Shown here one piece after another: positions 31,180-41,560 of a stretch of 64,000 bases of DNA (position 1 is the stretch's first letter; each line of letters starts with the position of its first letter). The DNA is from Hymenopus coronatus (lineage: Eukaryota; Arthropoda; Insecta; Mantodea; Hymenopodidae). The DNA lies in NCBI GenBank assembly GCA_030762935.1, contig CM060900.1:370858632-370922631 (forward strand), given 5' to 3'. The position numbers and the translations under genes are program-made. Under the pieces are notes generated by a model that worked only from the letters and a program-made list of their open reading frames with translations, did not search any database and had not been told where the DNA came from.

Positions 31180-31522
31180 AGTAAGGGAAATATTAGTAGT
31201 TTAATAGTAGTAAGTAGTAGTACTGCAACAGTAGTAGCGGTAGTAGTGTAATAGTAGTAGTACTGCAGCAGCAGCAGCAGCAGCAGTAGCAGCAGCAGTA
31301 GCAGTAGCAGCAGCAGTAGCAGTAGTAGTAGGAGTAGCAGTAGTAGTAGTAGTAGTAGTAAGTGGTAGAAGTTTAGTAGTAGAGGTAGTAGTAGTAGTAA
31401 GTGGTGGTGGTGGTGGTGGTGGTGGTGGTGGTGGTGGTGGTGGTGTTGGTGGTGGTGGTGGTGGTGGTGGTGGTGGTGGTGGTGGTGGTGGTGGTGGTGG
31501 TGGTGGTGGTGGTAGTAGTAGT
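30965..31522. repeat. TAG/CAG/GGT compound microsatellite at the 3-prime end of a LINE
   Basis: About 560 bp of trinucleotide units: TAG with AAT and CAG variants, then near-perfect (GGT)n at 31401-31513. It begins exactly where the LINE at 31523-32398 (minus strand) ends, so in LINE sense it is a (CTA)n/(ACC)n tail or the target in which the LINE landed. Confidence 0.93.
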
Positions 31523-32394
31523 ATTTTTTTTTTGAGCAGGGGAAAAAATCTTACAAAGACGGCTTAGGCGAGTTGGATTCTCACCAACTAAAAAAAACCC
31601 TGCAAGAATCAATGTAAAATTCCCCTTGGAACTGCTCAAAGCGGCATTATTTCAGGGAGAAGCGATTCAAGGTGGTAAGTATTATTGGTCTATATTATCT
31701 AGGAAAATGTGTGCTGGTCTCAGCTGTCATTCATCTCCAATCGTTTACTAAGCAAAATGTCACGGGCCAATCTAGAAACAATGCTCCAATTCCGTACACA
31801 GGCAAGCATCTTAGACAGAAGGTTGTCGGGCGTCAAAACTCCCAAATGGCTCTCGGCCTGATGGCGTTGCTGATGCCACCGAACACAATAAAGGAAGGTA
31901 TGCTCAGCTGTGTCATGTTTTCTGCAATAGTAACATTCGGATATAGAACTTAAACCAAAACGATGTAGATAGGCGGTAAAGCAGACATGTCCGGTCAACA
32001 ATTGAGTAAGATAGACATTTACATTCCCACGTTTACGGTTATACCAAATGGCGACATCTCTAATCAAGCGCTTTGTCCAATGGGCAGTCCCATCATCAAC
32101 ATCCCAAAGTTCATGCCACTTGGCAAGCAATAGGGTGCGAGCCTCCACTCTTCCAATGATATGTGCCTCCAACAAAAGTCGTTCCTCAGCAAGCAGAACA
32201 ATCGGAGGAGTTCTGGCAATAAGCAGCAACGCCTTAGTTGATGTGGTTCTGTATGCACTAGTGATGCGAATGGCCACCTTCCGCTGGACGCTCAGGAGCT
32301 TGGAAGTATATATGTTACGTCTCAAGATCTTACTCCATATACGTACTCCATATAAAATAATAGATTGCACCACGGAGAATAGAATGCGCCGTGT

Positions 32395-32398
<4 letters not shown>
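31523..32398 (-). mobile_element. R1-like LINE, 5-prime truncated copy (family LINE-A)
   Basis: An open minus-strand frame of 217 codons (32373-31720) encodes the C-terminal part of ORF2 after the RT: RRNIYTSKLLSVQRKVAIRI, then LTGHVCFTAYLHRFGL and a CX2C-HX4C zinc-finger-like motif (YYCRKHDTAEHTFLYC). The 3-prime UTR (31719-31523) matches that of the longer copy at 32551. The 5-prime break is at the motif CACACGGCGC, where TAG repeats start. The uninterrupted frame suggests a fairly young insertion. R1/jockey-group affiliation is inferred from the C-terminal motif. Confidence 0.88.
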
Positions 32399-32425
<27 letters not shown>

Positions 32426-32550
32426 CAGCAGCAGCAACATTAGTAGTATAATTGTAGTAGTTATAAGCAGTAGTAGCAGCAGCAGCGGCGGCGGAGGCGG
32501 CAGCAGCAGCAGCAGTAGTAGTGGTAGTAGTAGTAGTGGTAGTAGTAGTA
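32399..32550. repeat. TAG/CAG/CGG microsatellite between two LINE-A copies
   Basis: About 150 bp of TAG units with CAG and GCGGCGGAGGCGG variants. It is both the 3-prime tail of the long LINE-A copy and the left neighbour (in LINE sense) of the truncated copy. Confidence 0.93.
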
Positions 32551-32704
32551 TATATTAAAAAGACACCTCAGCAGGAGATTTGGATCCACACCAACTAAAG
32601 AAACCTTGCAAGAATCAAGGTGAAATTCCCGTTGGAATTGCCCAAGACGAAATTACTTCAAGCTGAACCGATTCAAGATGGAATGTAACATAAATCTACT
32701 TCAT

Positions 32705-35640
32705 CTATGTAATGAAGGACTGGTCTAAGCGGTCATTCGTATTTAATCTCTTGCAGCGCAAAACGCCACGGGCCAATCTGCAAAAAAAGTGCTTCAATTC
32801 ATGTGCACTGGCAGACATCTTAGAAATAAGGTTGTCAGGCGTCAAAATTCCCAAATGCCTCTCAACCTCATGGCGTTGAGGATGCCACCGAACCCAATGA
32901 ACAGCTGTGTCACGTTTACCGCAGTAGTAGCCATCGGACGCAGCACTTAAACCAAAACGATGCAGATAGGCGGTAAAACAGCCATGTCCTGTCAACAATT
33001 TAGTAAGATAGAAATCAACATCCCCTCGTATACGATTACACCAAAGGGTCACGTCTCTGAACAAGCGCTTTCTCCAAAGTTCCTCAATTAGCATAGCAAT
33101 CGGAGGAGTCCTGGGAAGAAGCAGCAAAGCTTTATAGGATGTGGTTCTCTAAGCACCATTGAAGTGTATATTTACCTTCCGCTGGACGCTCAGGAGCTTA
33201 GAGGTATATATGTTACATCTCAAGGCCGTACTCAACAAACATACTCTATACAAAACAAAGGAATATACCACGGAGAAGAGAATGCGCCGTGTGTGCTCCT
33301 TCGGGCCGCCTACATTCCTCATTAGACGACTAACGTGAGTAATAACCTGTCCTGCCTTCTCTACCGTTTTGCGCACATGGTGTACCATGTACAAATTGTG
33401 GTCCAAATAAACACCCAAATATTTAGGTGACTCCTGGCTAACGATTGACAGAGTCCCTACTTTCAGGCGGATAGCGTGGACCTTCACCGCCCCAGTTTTA
33501 TGGTGGGCCAACTGAAGTTTCTTCCGTAGTAAACAGTCGTTGGCTGTGGTCAACGCAGGTTAGCATTGTGTTCCAACGTAAGATCATCGTCGACAGTAGC
33601 TACTATGGCTAAGTCATCAGCATAAGGGATAAAACTGGACTCCCGGAGGCATGGGCAGCTGTAATACTCCATAATAGATATTACATAACATGGTGCCCAA
33701 TACTGAACCCTATGGTACACCATACGTCATCCGTAACTGGTCATTCGCACCCACAAGAATTAGATGATCGCCCAGATAACTAGCGAGCATATTGTAGAGA
33801 TGTTCTGGAACATTTCAAGCTGACAGTTTTTGGAGAATTCCACCCTATGGAGCAGAATTAAAGGCATTATGTATATCTAAAGTGATTAATCCTCACAATC
33901 GCCTTCTACCATGAAGCACTACTTTCGTCTCTTCTGCGAGCTCCTGCTCCCTCCATATGGTAGCTAAGATAGACCGACCTTCTCTAAAGCCATGCTGGGC
34001 AATGGACAAACCGCAATTTGGCTCAATATTCTCTTTAACTCTGGACAAAATCAAACATTCACAGAGTTTTCCCAAGACATTAAGCAAGCAGATAAGGACG
34101 ATAGGATATTACACCGTCAGGCGACTTGAGCTTCTCCAGCAGAATTAGTAGAGTAGCCTTCCACTCAGCTGGAATGACACCTGCTTTCAGGCACTATTTA
34201 ACCACAGCCAGATTGATTTCTGGGTATGTGCTACCAACTGTCCTAATTATTACGGACATCAGACCATCAGGCCCAGGTGATCGTTTTTCTTTAATTTTGG
34301 TGAAAGCGGCGTGCAATTCTGCAGGGGTAAAGCAACGCACCCAATCAGGGGACAAACCTCGCTTGGCCCATGTAATTTGGGCATGGTAAAAAGAACAGAG
34401 TATTAGTTATCTTCAGCTGCCGTGCGTCTGACAGATTGAGACGCAAAGATGAGTGAAATTTCTTAGTAACACGCTGGTAACCCTTGCCTCACACGTCAAA
34501 GTCAACCCCTACGAGAAATGCTTGCCCAACAGAGCGATTAGCACTCATTATGTCCTCTTTAAGTAGAGATCTGCCGTGCCGATACTGCTCAAGAGACGGG
34601 TTGTTCTGCTCCTCAACATTGTAATAAATGTTTACTGGTTGCCGCAATAGCATTGCTACACCAATATACCTGTTTCTGAGGATGTCGTTTGATTCTTTTA
34701 GTTAAAGTATTGTCACACGCGGTTTGAAGGATCTGTGAAAACTGCTGCGACGTGATGCACGGTGTGCCCAGGCGTTGAAGAAGGTAGCCTACCTCCGCCG
34801 GCAGCCGCAGCAGAGCCTCGGGGTGCACGTTCCAGCCCTGCGGAAGTGGACATTGCCGTCGAGGAGCCTCTGTCAGGAGATCATAAAGTAAATACCAATG
34901 AAAGCTAAGAGTCTCTTCCTCCTAGACCTGCCAGTTAGCCTCACGCGGAGCTAAAAGAGCATTACTCAGACTAATATCGATATATGAAGCGTTATCATGG
35001 GGGTCATATGTCGTCACTGTTCGAAAGTTGTGAACCACCAGATCCTCCTCCGCCAGCCACTCGGCCCCAAAGGTGGGAGCTGGCATTAGAATCTCCTCCC
35101 ACTAGAACTTCAGGTTCGTGGCATCGCATAGACAAGCGCGGACGGCGTCGTGGTCGGATGGTTAGACCACTCGCCTCTCACATAGACAGCCCGGGTTCAA
35201 TCCCAAGTGACCGTATGTGAGATTTGTGGTGGACAAAGAGGCGCAGGGGTGGGTTTTTTCCGGGTTCTCCGGTTTCCCCCGCCATCATATTCCACCAGTG
35301 CTCCATCTTCATTTCATGTATCACGGGTGTTATCGCCTGCGGTGCCATGATAGTAAAAGTGGGCATTAAACACTATCAAAAAATAGACAGGCGCAATGCA
35401 CGTAAAAAGTCCAAAAGATAAAAAATCCACATTTCGGAATACATAGCAGTGACATATAGTCACCGAAATAGTCTCCAATCATACGAATCTGGCCCCTGCT
35501 CCGATTCTGACTACCTGAAAGTCGGCGGTGATGACTTTTAGATCCACATCTGTGTTCTGATCCACAAGCCACTGCTCCTGATGAACCCTAACGATAGTAG
35601 GTTTAGCCATTATAACCACATCAGCGCTACATTCCATGAG
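32705..35640 (-). pseudogene. LINE-A ORF2: endonuclease/reverse transcriptase, broken
   Basis: In coding order on the minus strand: the endonuclease start (LRIVQSNVDKRRASMD, ADVVIMAKPTI), GGDSNA (near 35100), the SYIDISLSN motif of the endonuclease C-terminus (near 34990), a linker ending VYWCSNAIAA, then RT: SPGPDGL (near 34270), IAQHGFREGRSI (33893-34087), an intact YADDLAIVA catalytic motif (near 33620), KLQLAHHKTGAVKV and PKYLGVYLD (33149-33553). The C-terminal zinc motif follows (YCGKRDTAVHW, with part deleted). At least five frame changes and a SINE insertion make it non-functional, although the RT catalytic Asp pair survives. Confidence 0.88.
35140..35382 (+). mobile_element. SINE family B, full length, inserted in LINE-A
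   Basis: Flanked by ATAGACAAGCGC (35128-35139) and ATAGACAGGCGC (35383-35394), a 12-bp duplication with one change. tRNA-like head: GTGGTCGGATGGTTAGACCA (A box) and CCCGGGTTCAATCCC (B box). Body: GTGAGATTTGTGGTGGAC, then a core with TTCTCCGGTTTCCCCCGCC, CTCCATCTTCATT, CCTGCGGTGCCAT and a short A-rich end. This is the reference copy for the truncated ones at 10217 and 50979. Confidence 0.93.
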
Positions 35641-35719
35641 ATCCATTGAGGCTCTCCTTTTATCGACATTACTTTGAACTATCCTTAGTACAAGCGGTCG
35701 GTCCTAGTTCAAATGGGAG

Positions 35720-37250
35720 ACTGTCATTGGGAGTAATTTAGGCGTTGAGTATCAGCTGCACTGCCCAGTTTACCAGTTTACGAGGACAACGGTTAATGCC
35801 GAGTTTATGGCCCAGAGTTTTACGTGTCAGGCAATAGGATTCGCTAGTGCAATGCATAGCCAGATGTCCATCTTTATCACAGTTCAAACAAAAATGTCTT
35901 CTATTAGGTCCACTGCACTGTGGGCACGATGTTCAAACTCCTGACAATTAAAACATCGTGGAATAAAAACCCGATTTTTAACTCTGAAGCAGCACTATCC
36001 AATGCGGACTGAGCCTAGATACATTAGTTGACGGCCCAGGTCTACGCTTAATTCAATCGTAGCAATCTGGCCCTCAGTTGCTGTAAGCCTCGAGGTAGCT
36101 TTGAACGACAATGGAATCCACCTCTAACACCTGTGAGATTACATTCTGCACCTCCGTCGTGGAAGTAATGGCATCAATGTCATGAACGTGTAAATTCATA
36201 TAATTTCTCCGAGAACAGCGTACAGAAGTGTCTTTAATTCTGTGCATAATAGTTTTTCGTAACCGTTCCACTTGGCCAGCCCCTCCTTTAACCTTGAGAA
36301 CCAGCTCTTCTCTATGAATATTCCGTAGATGTTGTACCTCCACATCAATGTCCTTCAAGTTTACACTGTTCTTAACCTCCTTCAGCAATTTGGCATACGT
36401 ATGCTCTTCCGGGTTAAGAATAAAAGCTCGGTCACCAAACGAGAAGAAATAGTCTCCGGAGTCGCTCCAGATCGAGGCCCTGCAATGCTAGAGGCAATAT
36501 TCAGCGCCGTTGCGGCGGAACATGTAGATAGACCGCAATTATAGAGTCCACAAAAACATACTTAAGGAGCTTCCGTATTATTATCGCGTCACATCTAGAA
36601 GGAAGAGGCAAACGAATATTTCGTCTCCCATATTTGTAAGCAAAGGATCGCAGATATGACTGTTTATCACCCAGAATTTGTAGAACATTTCCCTCCTCGA
36701 GAAGTTCGGATATAGTAGTTTTAAAACTGAAACGTCCAGTACTCCAAAAACAGCCGTCTACAGGTAATTTGCAATGAAAGAAACATAAGCCGTGTTCCCT
36801 GAACCTTCATCAACACTTCCGAGATCCACTACTTTTGGGTATCTTACCTTGAATAGGCAATTGATACTCTGCCTCATTTAGCAATCATCCGTCACAATAT
36901 CCAAATCGCCTTCCACGCCCAACAAGGGGGGATTTCCCGTCACGAGTTTCACAGTTTGAAAAGAACATTCCTGCCAAGATTTGTCCAACAAACTTTGAGG
37001 ATGAGCAGCGCTCCTAATGTCAGCAAACCCTACCCATATTTCCGAAGCAAGACGTGTTTCCTCAGAAATCCTAGCCTCCAAGTCCAGCAAAACACGTACG
37101 AGTGCTGGGTCAGTTTGCACCCAATCGGAGTGCAAAACCGTAGCTTGGGCTAAGATTTGGAAGGCAGCCCAAGTTCCTTAGTGCTCCGTGTAGTCAAGAA
37201 ATTAGCAATGTGCTAAACCTTCTCAATATAAAATCTAATCTCCATCTTAG
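35720..37250 (-). pseudogene. LINE-A ORF1 (gag-like) with zinc knuckles, broken
   Basis: A candidate start ATG lies near 37247 (MEIRFYIEKV). Minus-strand pieces: 37135-36878 (acidic, ending DLDIVTDDC), a middle basic stretch, 36388-36074 (VLKVKGGAGQVERLRKTI followed by HDIDAITS, like the RNA-binding part of R1-type ORF1), then Cys-His knuckles around 35960-35830: CFNCQEFEHRAH, CLNCDKDGHLAMHC and a third one, YCLTRKTLGHKLGINRC, with a lost Cys. The arrangement of knuckles at the C-terminal end of ORF1, shortly before ORF2, fits the R1/jockey group. Stops and frameshifts are present. Confidence 0.75.
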
Positions 37251-37321
37251 AGTTAACAGGTGTCTCTATAACTAAAAATAGGTAATAACACATCGATTAG
37301 GAAACCTGAGACCTTATAGAG

Positions 37322-39812
37322 CAACGGTTCCCAACCGGTGTGCCCCGGCACCCTAGGGTACCGTGTGATTGGCTAAGGGGTGCCGCGAGATATTGAGATA
37401 AACAAAAAAAAAATACCTTCTACTGAAGCCTTAAGTCTTGTAAGGTCTTGAAATAAAATAAGTCAAATCAATTACTCTCATGCACGGCAGATGGTGATAG
37501 TGGTCAATTCATTTCAATAATTCAGTTATACTGTATCCCACAGATGGCATTACAGCTATATCCTGCCGAACATTCCCGAGACTACTCGCTTCCTCACGAA
37601 CATTCCCGAGACTTCAACAGATTAATATATAAAAGTGTACGCCGCTTGGCGCTTTCAGTTGTCTTCCTCGCGTTGATTCACAGTGTTTAGCTATGGATAA
37701 GTTCATTGTTAAACGTAAACGCCAGGACAGTGAAAGTGAACAGTCGGCTCCTACTGCTTGCTTTAAGAAGCCAAATCTTACAGTTTCTCCCGGACCGTCG
37801 AATTCACCACATAAAGAAGACAAACGAAAGAAAAGAACATACCAGGACAGTTACTTAGCGTATGGATTTAAGTGGAATAACAACGAGGAAAACCCTATCC
37901 CTGTGTGTTTAGCTTGTGGCGAAACACTTAGCAACGAGGCCATGGTACCTAGCAAACTGAAGCGGCATCTTACAACAAAGCATCCTAGTGTGTCACAGAA
38001 AAGTGTATTGTATTTTTCACATATATTAGAAGGGGAGAAGAAAAAGCTGTGTGAATGGTAAAGAGAATGACCATAGGCGATACTGCTCTTGAAGCCTCTT
38101 TTAAAGTAGCAGAACTGATAGCTAAAACAAAAAAAAAAGAAACCTCATACTCTTGGAGAGGAAATCATTGGCCCTGCATGTCAAGTTATAGTTTCAACAA
38201 TACTTGGCGAAGGAGCACCTAATCAAATTTCGAAAGTTCCTCTGTCCAACAACACAATCAGCCGCAGGATATCTGAAATGTCATGCAATATCAACGAACA
38301 AGTCACGGAGAAAATAAAAACTTATAGAACATTTGCTTTGCAAGTAGATGAGAGTCTCGATATTGGTGACAAACCGCAACTCCTTGGTTTTATCACATAT
38401 ATTGATGAAAAAGGTATTAGTGAACAGTTTCTGTTCTGTAGACCGCTGGAGACTACAACCACAGGCCATGATATTTTCGTTTCTATTAATTCCTATCTCA
38501 ATGACCATGATCTTTCATGGAAAGGCTGTTGTGGTATATGTACAGATTGTGCACCATCTATGTTTAGGAAAATTAAAGATTTTGCTGCCAGAGCTCTCAA
38601 TGAAAATCCATCCATTATTATAACTCACTGTTTTCTGCATAGAGAGGCATTAGTCGTAAAAGCGTGTAATGAAGATCTTGTTGAAGTGTTTAACCAAGTT
38701 GTGAAAATGGTGAACTATATGAAATCTCGACCTTTAAAGTGCAGAATTTTTGAACAGTTATGTCGCGCAACGGATGCAGCTCATACCTCTTTGTTACTTT
38801 ACACGGAAGTAAGGTGGTTGTCGCGGGGTCGTGTATTGAACCGGTTTCTCGAACTTAAAGAACAGCTAAAAATTTTTTTTAAGGATGAAAATCAAGACAC
38901 ATTTCATGAGCTCTTACTAAGTGATTCTTGGTATTTTGAACTGTCGTATCTAGTAGATATTTTTCATAAGCTGAATGAACTGAATGTTTCGATGCAGGGT
39001 CGACATGAAAGAATAATCTCCTCAACCAATAAAATGAAAGTTTTTAAAAGAAAACTTAGTTCTTGGAAGTCTGCAGTTCAAAAAGAAGATTTGTCGAACT
39101 TTCCATCTTTTCTTAATGTGGCAGGAGATAAAGATCTGGATAAACTGAAAGACCGCATTTGTGGTCACTTATTAAGATTGCAAGATGCAATAAATGCGTA
39201 CTTTTCAACTATTTCCACTACGAATCTCGACTGGGTTGTCTCACCATTTGATTTCGTAGATAGTGCAGAGGAAATAGATTTCACTGCTTGCGAACGAGAT
39301 GAATTTATTGATCTTTGCGCTGATTCCACACTCAAAGGTAAGTTCACCAAGAGTGAGGCGTCGGTGGCTAGTTTTTGGCTCCAACGAAGAGAGGAGTACC
39401 CTAACCTAATGAAGAAAGCAATTAACGCACTTTTGCCCTTTTCAACATCCTATCTATGCGAGCAAGCCTTCTCTGCTATAGTGACAATAAAATGCAAATC
39501 AAGAAATAGACTGAATAACCTTGAGGATGATTTGCGTGTTTCACCGTCAACTGTAAGACCCGACATCACATATCTGTGCTCTAAGCATCAATCACAAGTT
39601 TCACATTAATTGAACAAAATTTATTGATGTATTTTTACTCAGTGATTGTAGTAAAGTTTACTGTATTATGTTATGGTGTACGTTATTATTATATAATATT
39701 TCAATAAATTAACATATTAAGCTTAATTTTCTTTTAATTCAAGGAAGGGTGCCCCTAGTGTTTAATGTTATTCCCAAGGGTGCCGTGAGCTTCAAAAGGT
39801 TGGGAAACACTG
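37322..39812 (+). mobile_element. hAT transposon of the Buster/ZBED5 type, with perfect 8-bp target duplication
   Basis: A perfect 8-bp duplication TTATAGAG flanks it (37314-37321 and 39813-39820). Termini: CAACGGTTCCCAACC on the left and, reverse-complemented, CAGTGTTTCCCAACC on the right, sharing 12 of 15 bases. The duplication fits the nnnTAnnn pattern reported for Buster-type hATs. 2491 bp is a normal size for an autonomous element. It lies at the junction between two LINEs, so it is younger than both. The ORF is close to intact. Confidence 0.93.
37693..39609 (+). pseudogene. hAT (ZBED5/SCAND3-like) transposase, two frameshifts
   Basis: A cut-and-paste transposase. ATG at 37693 opens 122 codons: basic N-terminus, then a BED-type zinc finger (CLACGETLSNEAM, KLKRHLTTKHP: C-X2-C and H-X4-H). 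The frame breaks near 38057-38063, continues in another frame (MTIGDTALEASFKVAELIAK), and returns to the first frame in the A run at 38129-38142 (KPHTLGEEIIGPACQVIV). From 38278 it is open for 443 codons to the TAA at 39607-39609. Catalytic pattern: Asp in LQVDESLDIG, Asp in CTDCAPSM (usually TDGAPAM), HCFLHREAL, EVRWLSRGRVL, and Glu in SYLCEQAFS inside the C-terminal dimerisation domain. Apart from two indels about 75 bases apart it looks complete. It resembles proteins of the domesticated ZBED5 type, but the TIRs and target duplication show a transposon. Confidence 0.93.
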
Positions 39813-39837
39813 TTATAGAGTATTATATCTTTGTCTC

Positions 39838-41340
39838 TCATTTCTCTCTGCTCTTTATACTCATTATCTCTGTGACCATTGATTGTATTAATTTCCAATT
39901 GTGCGGAGTCTGAGCCATAATATCAATCATATTATCTGTATGTAGCTCAATACCCAAACTCATGTAGGCGTTTTCTCTCTGTCTTTGCCATCGTTTGTAG
40001 GAAAATAAGGTATGTTCCACTGTACCCACATCATCACAGTAGTCGCACTGGTCATTTTGTCGTCCTCCGATCCTCTTTAAATAGGTATTACAAGATCCGT
40101 GTGCTGTAAGTACCTGTGTCATATAATAATTTATAGTTCTATGTTTACATGTTATCCACTTGTCTATTTTTGGAATTAATCTTTTAGTCCATTGGGCCTT
40201 TTCAACATTTTGCTCCCACGCCTGCTGTCACTAATTCATCTTAATTTCGCCTTTTCTGTTTCCTTCAACTCTAAATACATTTGTTCTTTCACATATCTGT
40301 AGCTCAATATGACAAATATCAGCAATTACGTCTTGTAATGCCACAGTAGACGTAGTCTTGTAAGCACTTGCGACCCTTAAAAGTATTTTTCTTTGTGACT
40401 TCTCCATTTTTTTTAAATCCCTTGAATTCCAAAGCTTCTTGCCATACCGAACAGCCATACAATAATATTGAATGCAGGAATCCACTCAGGGCTAGGCTCT
40501 TGTAATATTGAAGTCCACTTATATTTGGCATTCTTCTAGATAGTGCTTCAGTTTTTTCATCTGCCGTTTTGATTATTGCATTAATATGTTGTCCAAACTT
40601 TAAATGACTCCCCAAGACTATCCCCAAATATTTTAATGCATTAATTGGATTTTGTTTGTACCTTTTATTTCAAAAGTAGTACTTTCCAAACTTCTCTTTC
40701 CTTTCAGGATAACAGCTTCTGTCTTTTCTGGGGCCAATTGTACATCATTTAATGTAAGCCGCCTGTCGATTCTCTTCAGTGCCTCATTAGTTCTAAGAAT
40801 AAGATATTCTACATCTTGTGCTGCAGCTACTATAGCTAAATTATCAGCATTAGCTATAGCTCTAATATTTTCTCCGAGCTCAACACCTAATATTCCGTCG
40901 TAGGCAACGTTCCATAACGTTGGTCCAAGCACTGGTCCCTGAGGAACTTCCATTTTCATAACTTTCTCTATGCCTGCAATATTGAGTTTTCTATTAGTAA
41001 AATAAATTTCTATAAAATTCAGCAAGTATATAGATATTTGTCATTTTTTTAGTTCTTTAATAATAAGACTTCAAGTCACAGTATTAAAAGCATTTCTTAT
41101 ATCTAATGCCACCAGTGCACACCATTTACCTGTTGACCTCATAATAATGTCGATCACTTTTTCCACAGGTTGTACTGTTGACAGTCCCCTTCTAAAACCG
41201 AACTGGTATTCCGAAAAACCTCCCTTATGTTCTGTCTCCTTCTCCAAACGTTCTCTTGGCAGAAATTCCAACAGCTTACCCATAGTGACTAAAAGGCAAG
41301 TTGGCCTAAATGCATTATTGGTCTCCAAAGGTTTTCCTTT
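39838..41340 (-). pseudogene. Second LINE family (LINE-B): RT and C-terminal fragment
   Basis: Minus-strand pieces: 41328-41071 (FGFRRGLSTVQPVEK, ALVALDIRNAFNTV: RT blocks 1-2), 41025-40633 (VPQGPVLGPTLWNV, then ANADNLAIVAA at the catalytic site, where the usual YADD is NADN), 40627-40231 (LGIVLGSHLKFGQHI, LYGCSVW, ILLRVASAYKTTSTVALQ) and 40122-39838 (LTAHGSCNTYLKRIG, a YCDDVGTVEHTLFSY zinc motif with the last Cys as Tyr). Truncated on the 5-prime side at 41340, next to a 34-nt poly-A/T and TAG repeat. Related to LINE-A in organisation but clearly another family. Inactive. Confidence 0.88.
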
Positions 41341-41344
41341 GGAG

Positions 41345-41346
<2 letters not shown>

Positions 41347-41382
<36 letters not shown>

Positions 41383-41560
41383 AAGAAAAAAAAAGTAATA
41401 GTAATATTAGTAGAGGTAGTAATAGTGGTAGTAGTAATTGTAGTAGTGGTAGAGGTAATATTTGTAGTGGTAGTAGTAGCAGTAGTAGTAGTAGTAGCAG
41501 CAGTAGTAGTAAAAGTAGTAGTAGTAATAGTAGTAGAAGGAGGAGGAGGAACGACAGCAG
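41347..41560. repeat. Poly-A (34 nt) plus TAG microsatellite beside LINE-B
   Basis: Thirty-four A at 41347-41380, then GAAAG and TAG/TAA units to about 41560. It borders the 5-prime truncation point of LINE-B. Confidence 0.93.

Larger units (their letters stand above)
32551..37310 (-). mobile_element. R1-like LINE, nearly full length (family LINE-A), interrupted by a SINE
   Basis: Minus-strand order: 5-prime region, ORF1 with zinc knuckles (about 37250-35720), ORF2 with AP endonuclease and reverse transcriptase (about 35640-32705), a 3-prime UTR and a TAG/CTA microsatellite. This is the layout of R1-clade and related non-LTR retrotransposons. Both ORFs carry several frameshifts and stops. 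A family B SINE (35140-35382) splits the endonuclease region, with a 12-bp target duplication from LINE sequence. The 5-prime end is approximate; the hAT element at 37322 begins just beyond it. Confidence 0.88.

Noticed and set aside
31373..31639. Poly-Thr/Tyr frame of 88 codons
   Set aside because: Translation of (GGT)n/(TAG)n repeats on the minus strand running into LINE 3-prime UTR.
37693..39609. Host gene ZBED5-like (domesticated transposase)
   Set aside because: Inverted termini and a perfect 8-bp target duplication tightly enclose the ORF, and it is frameshifted; an active or recently active transposon explains it better.
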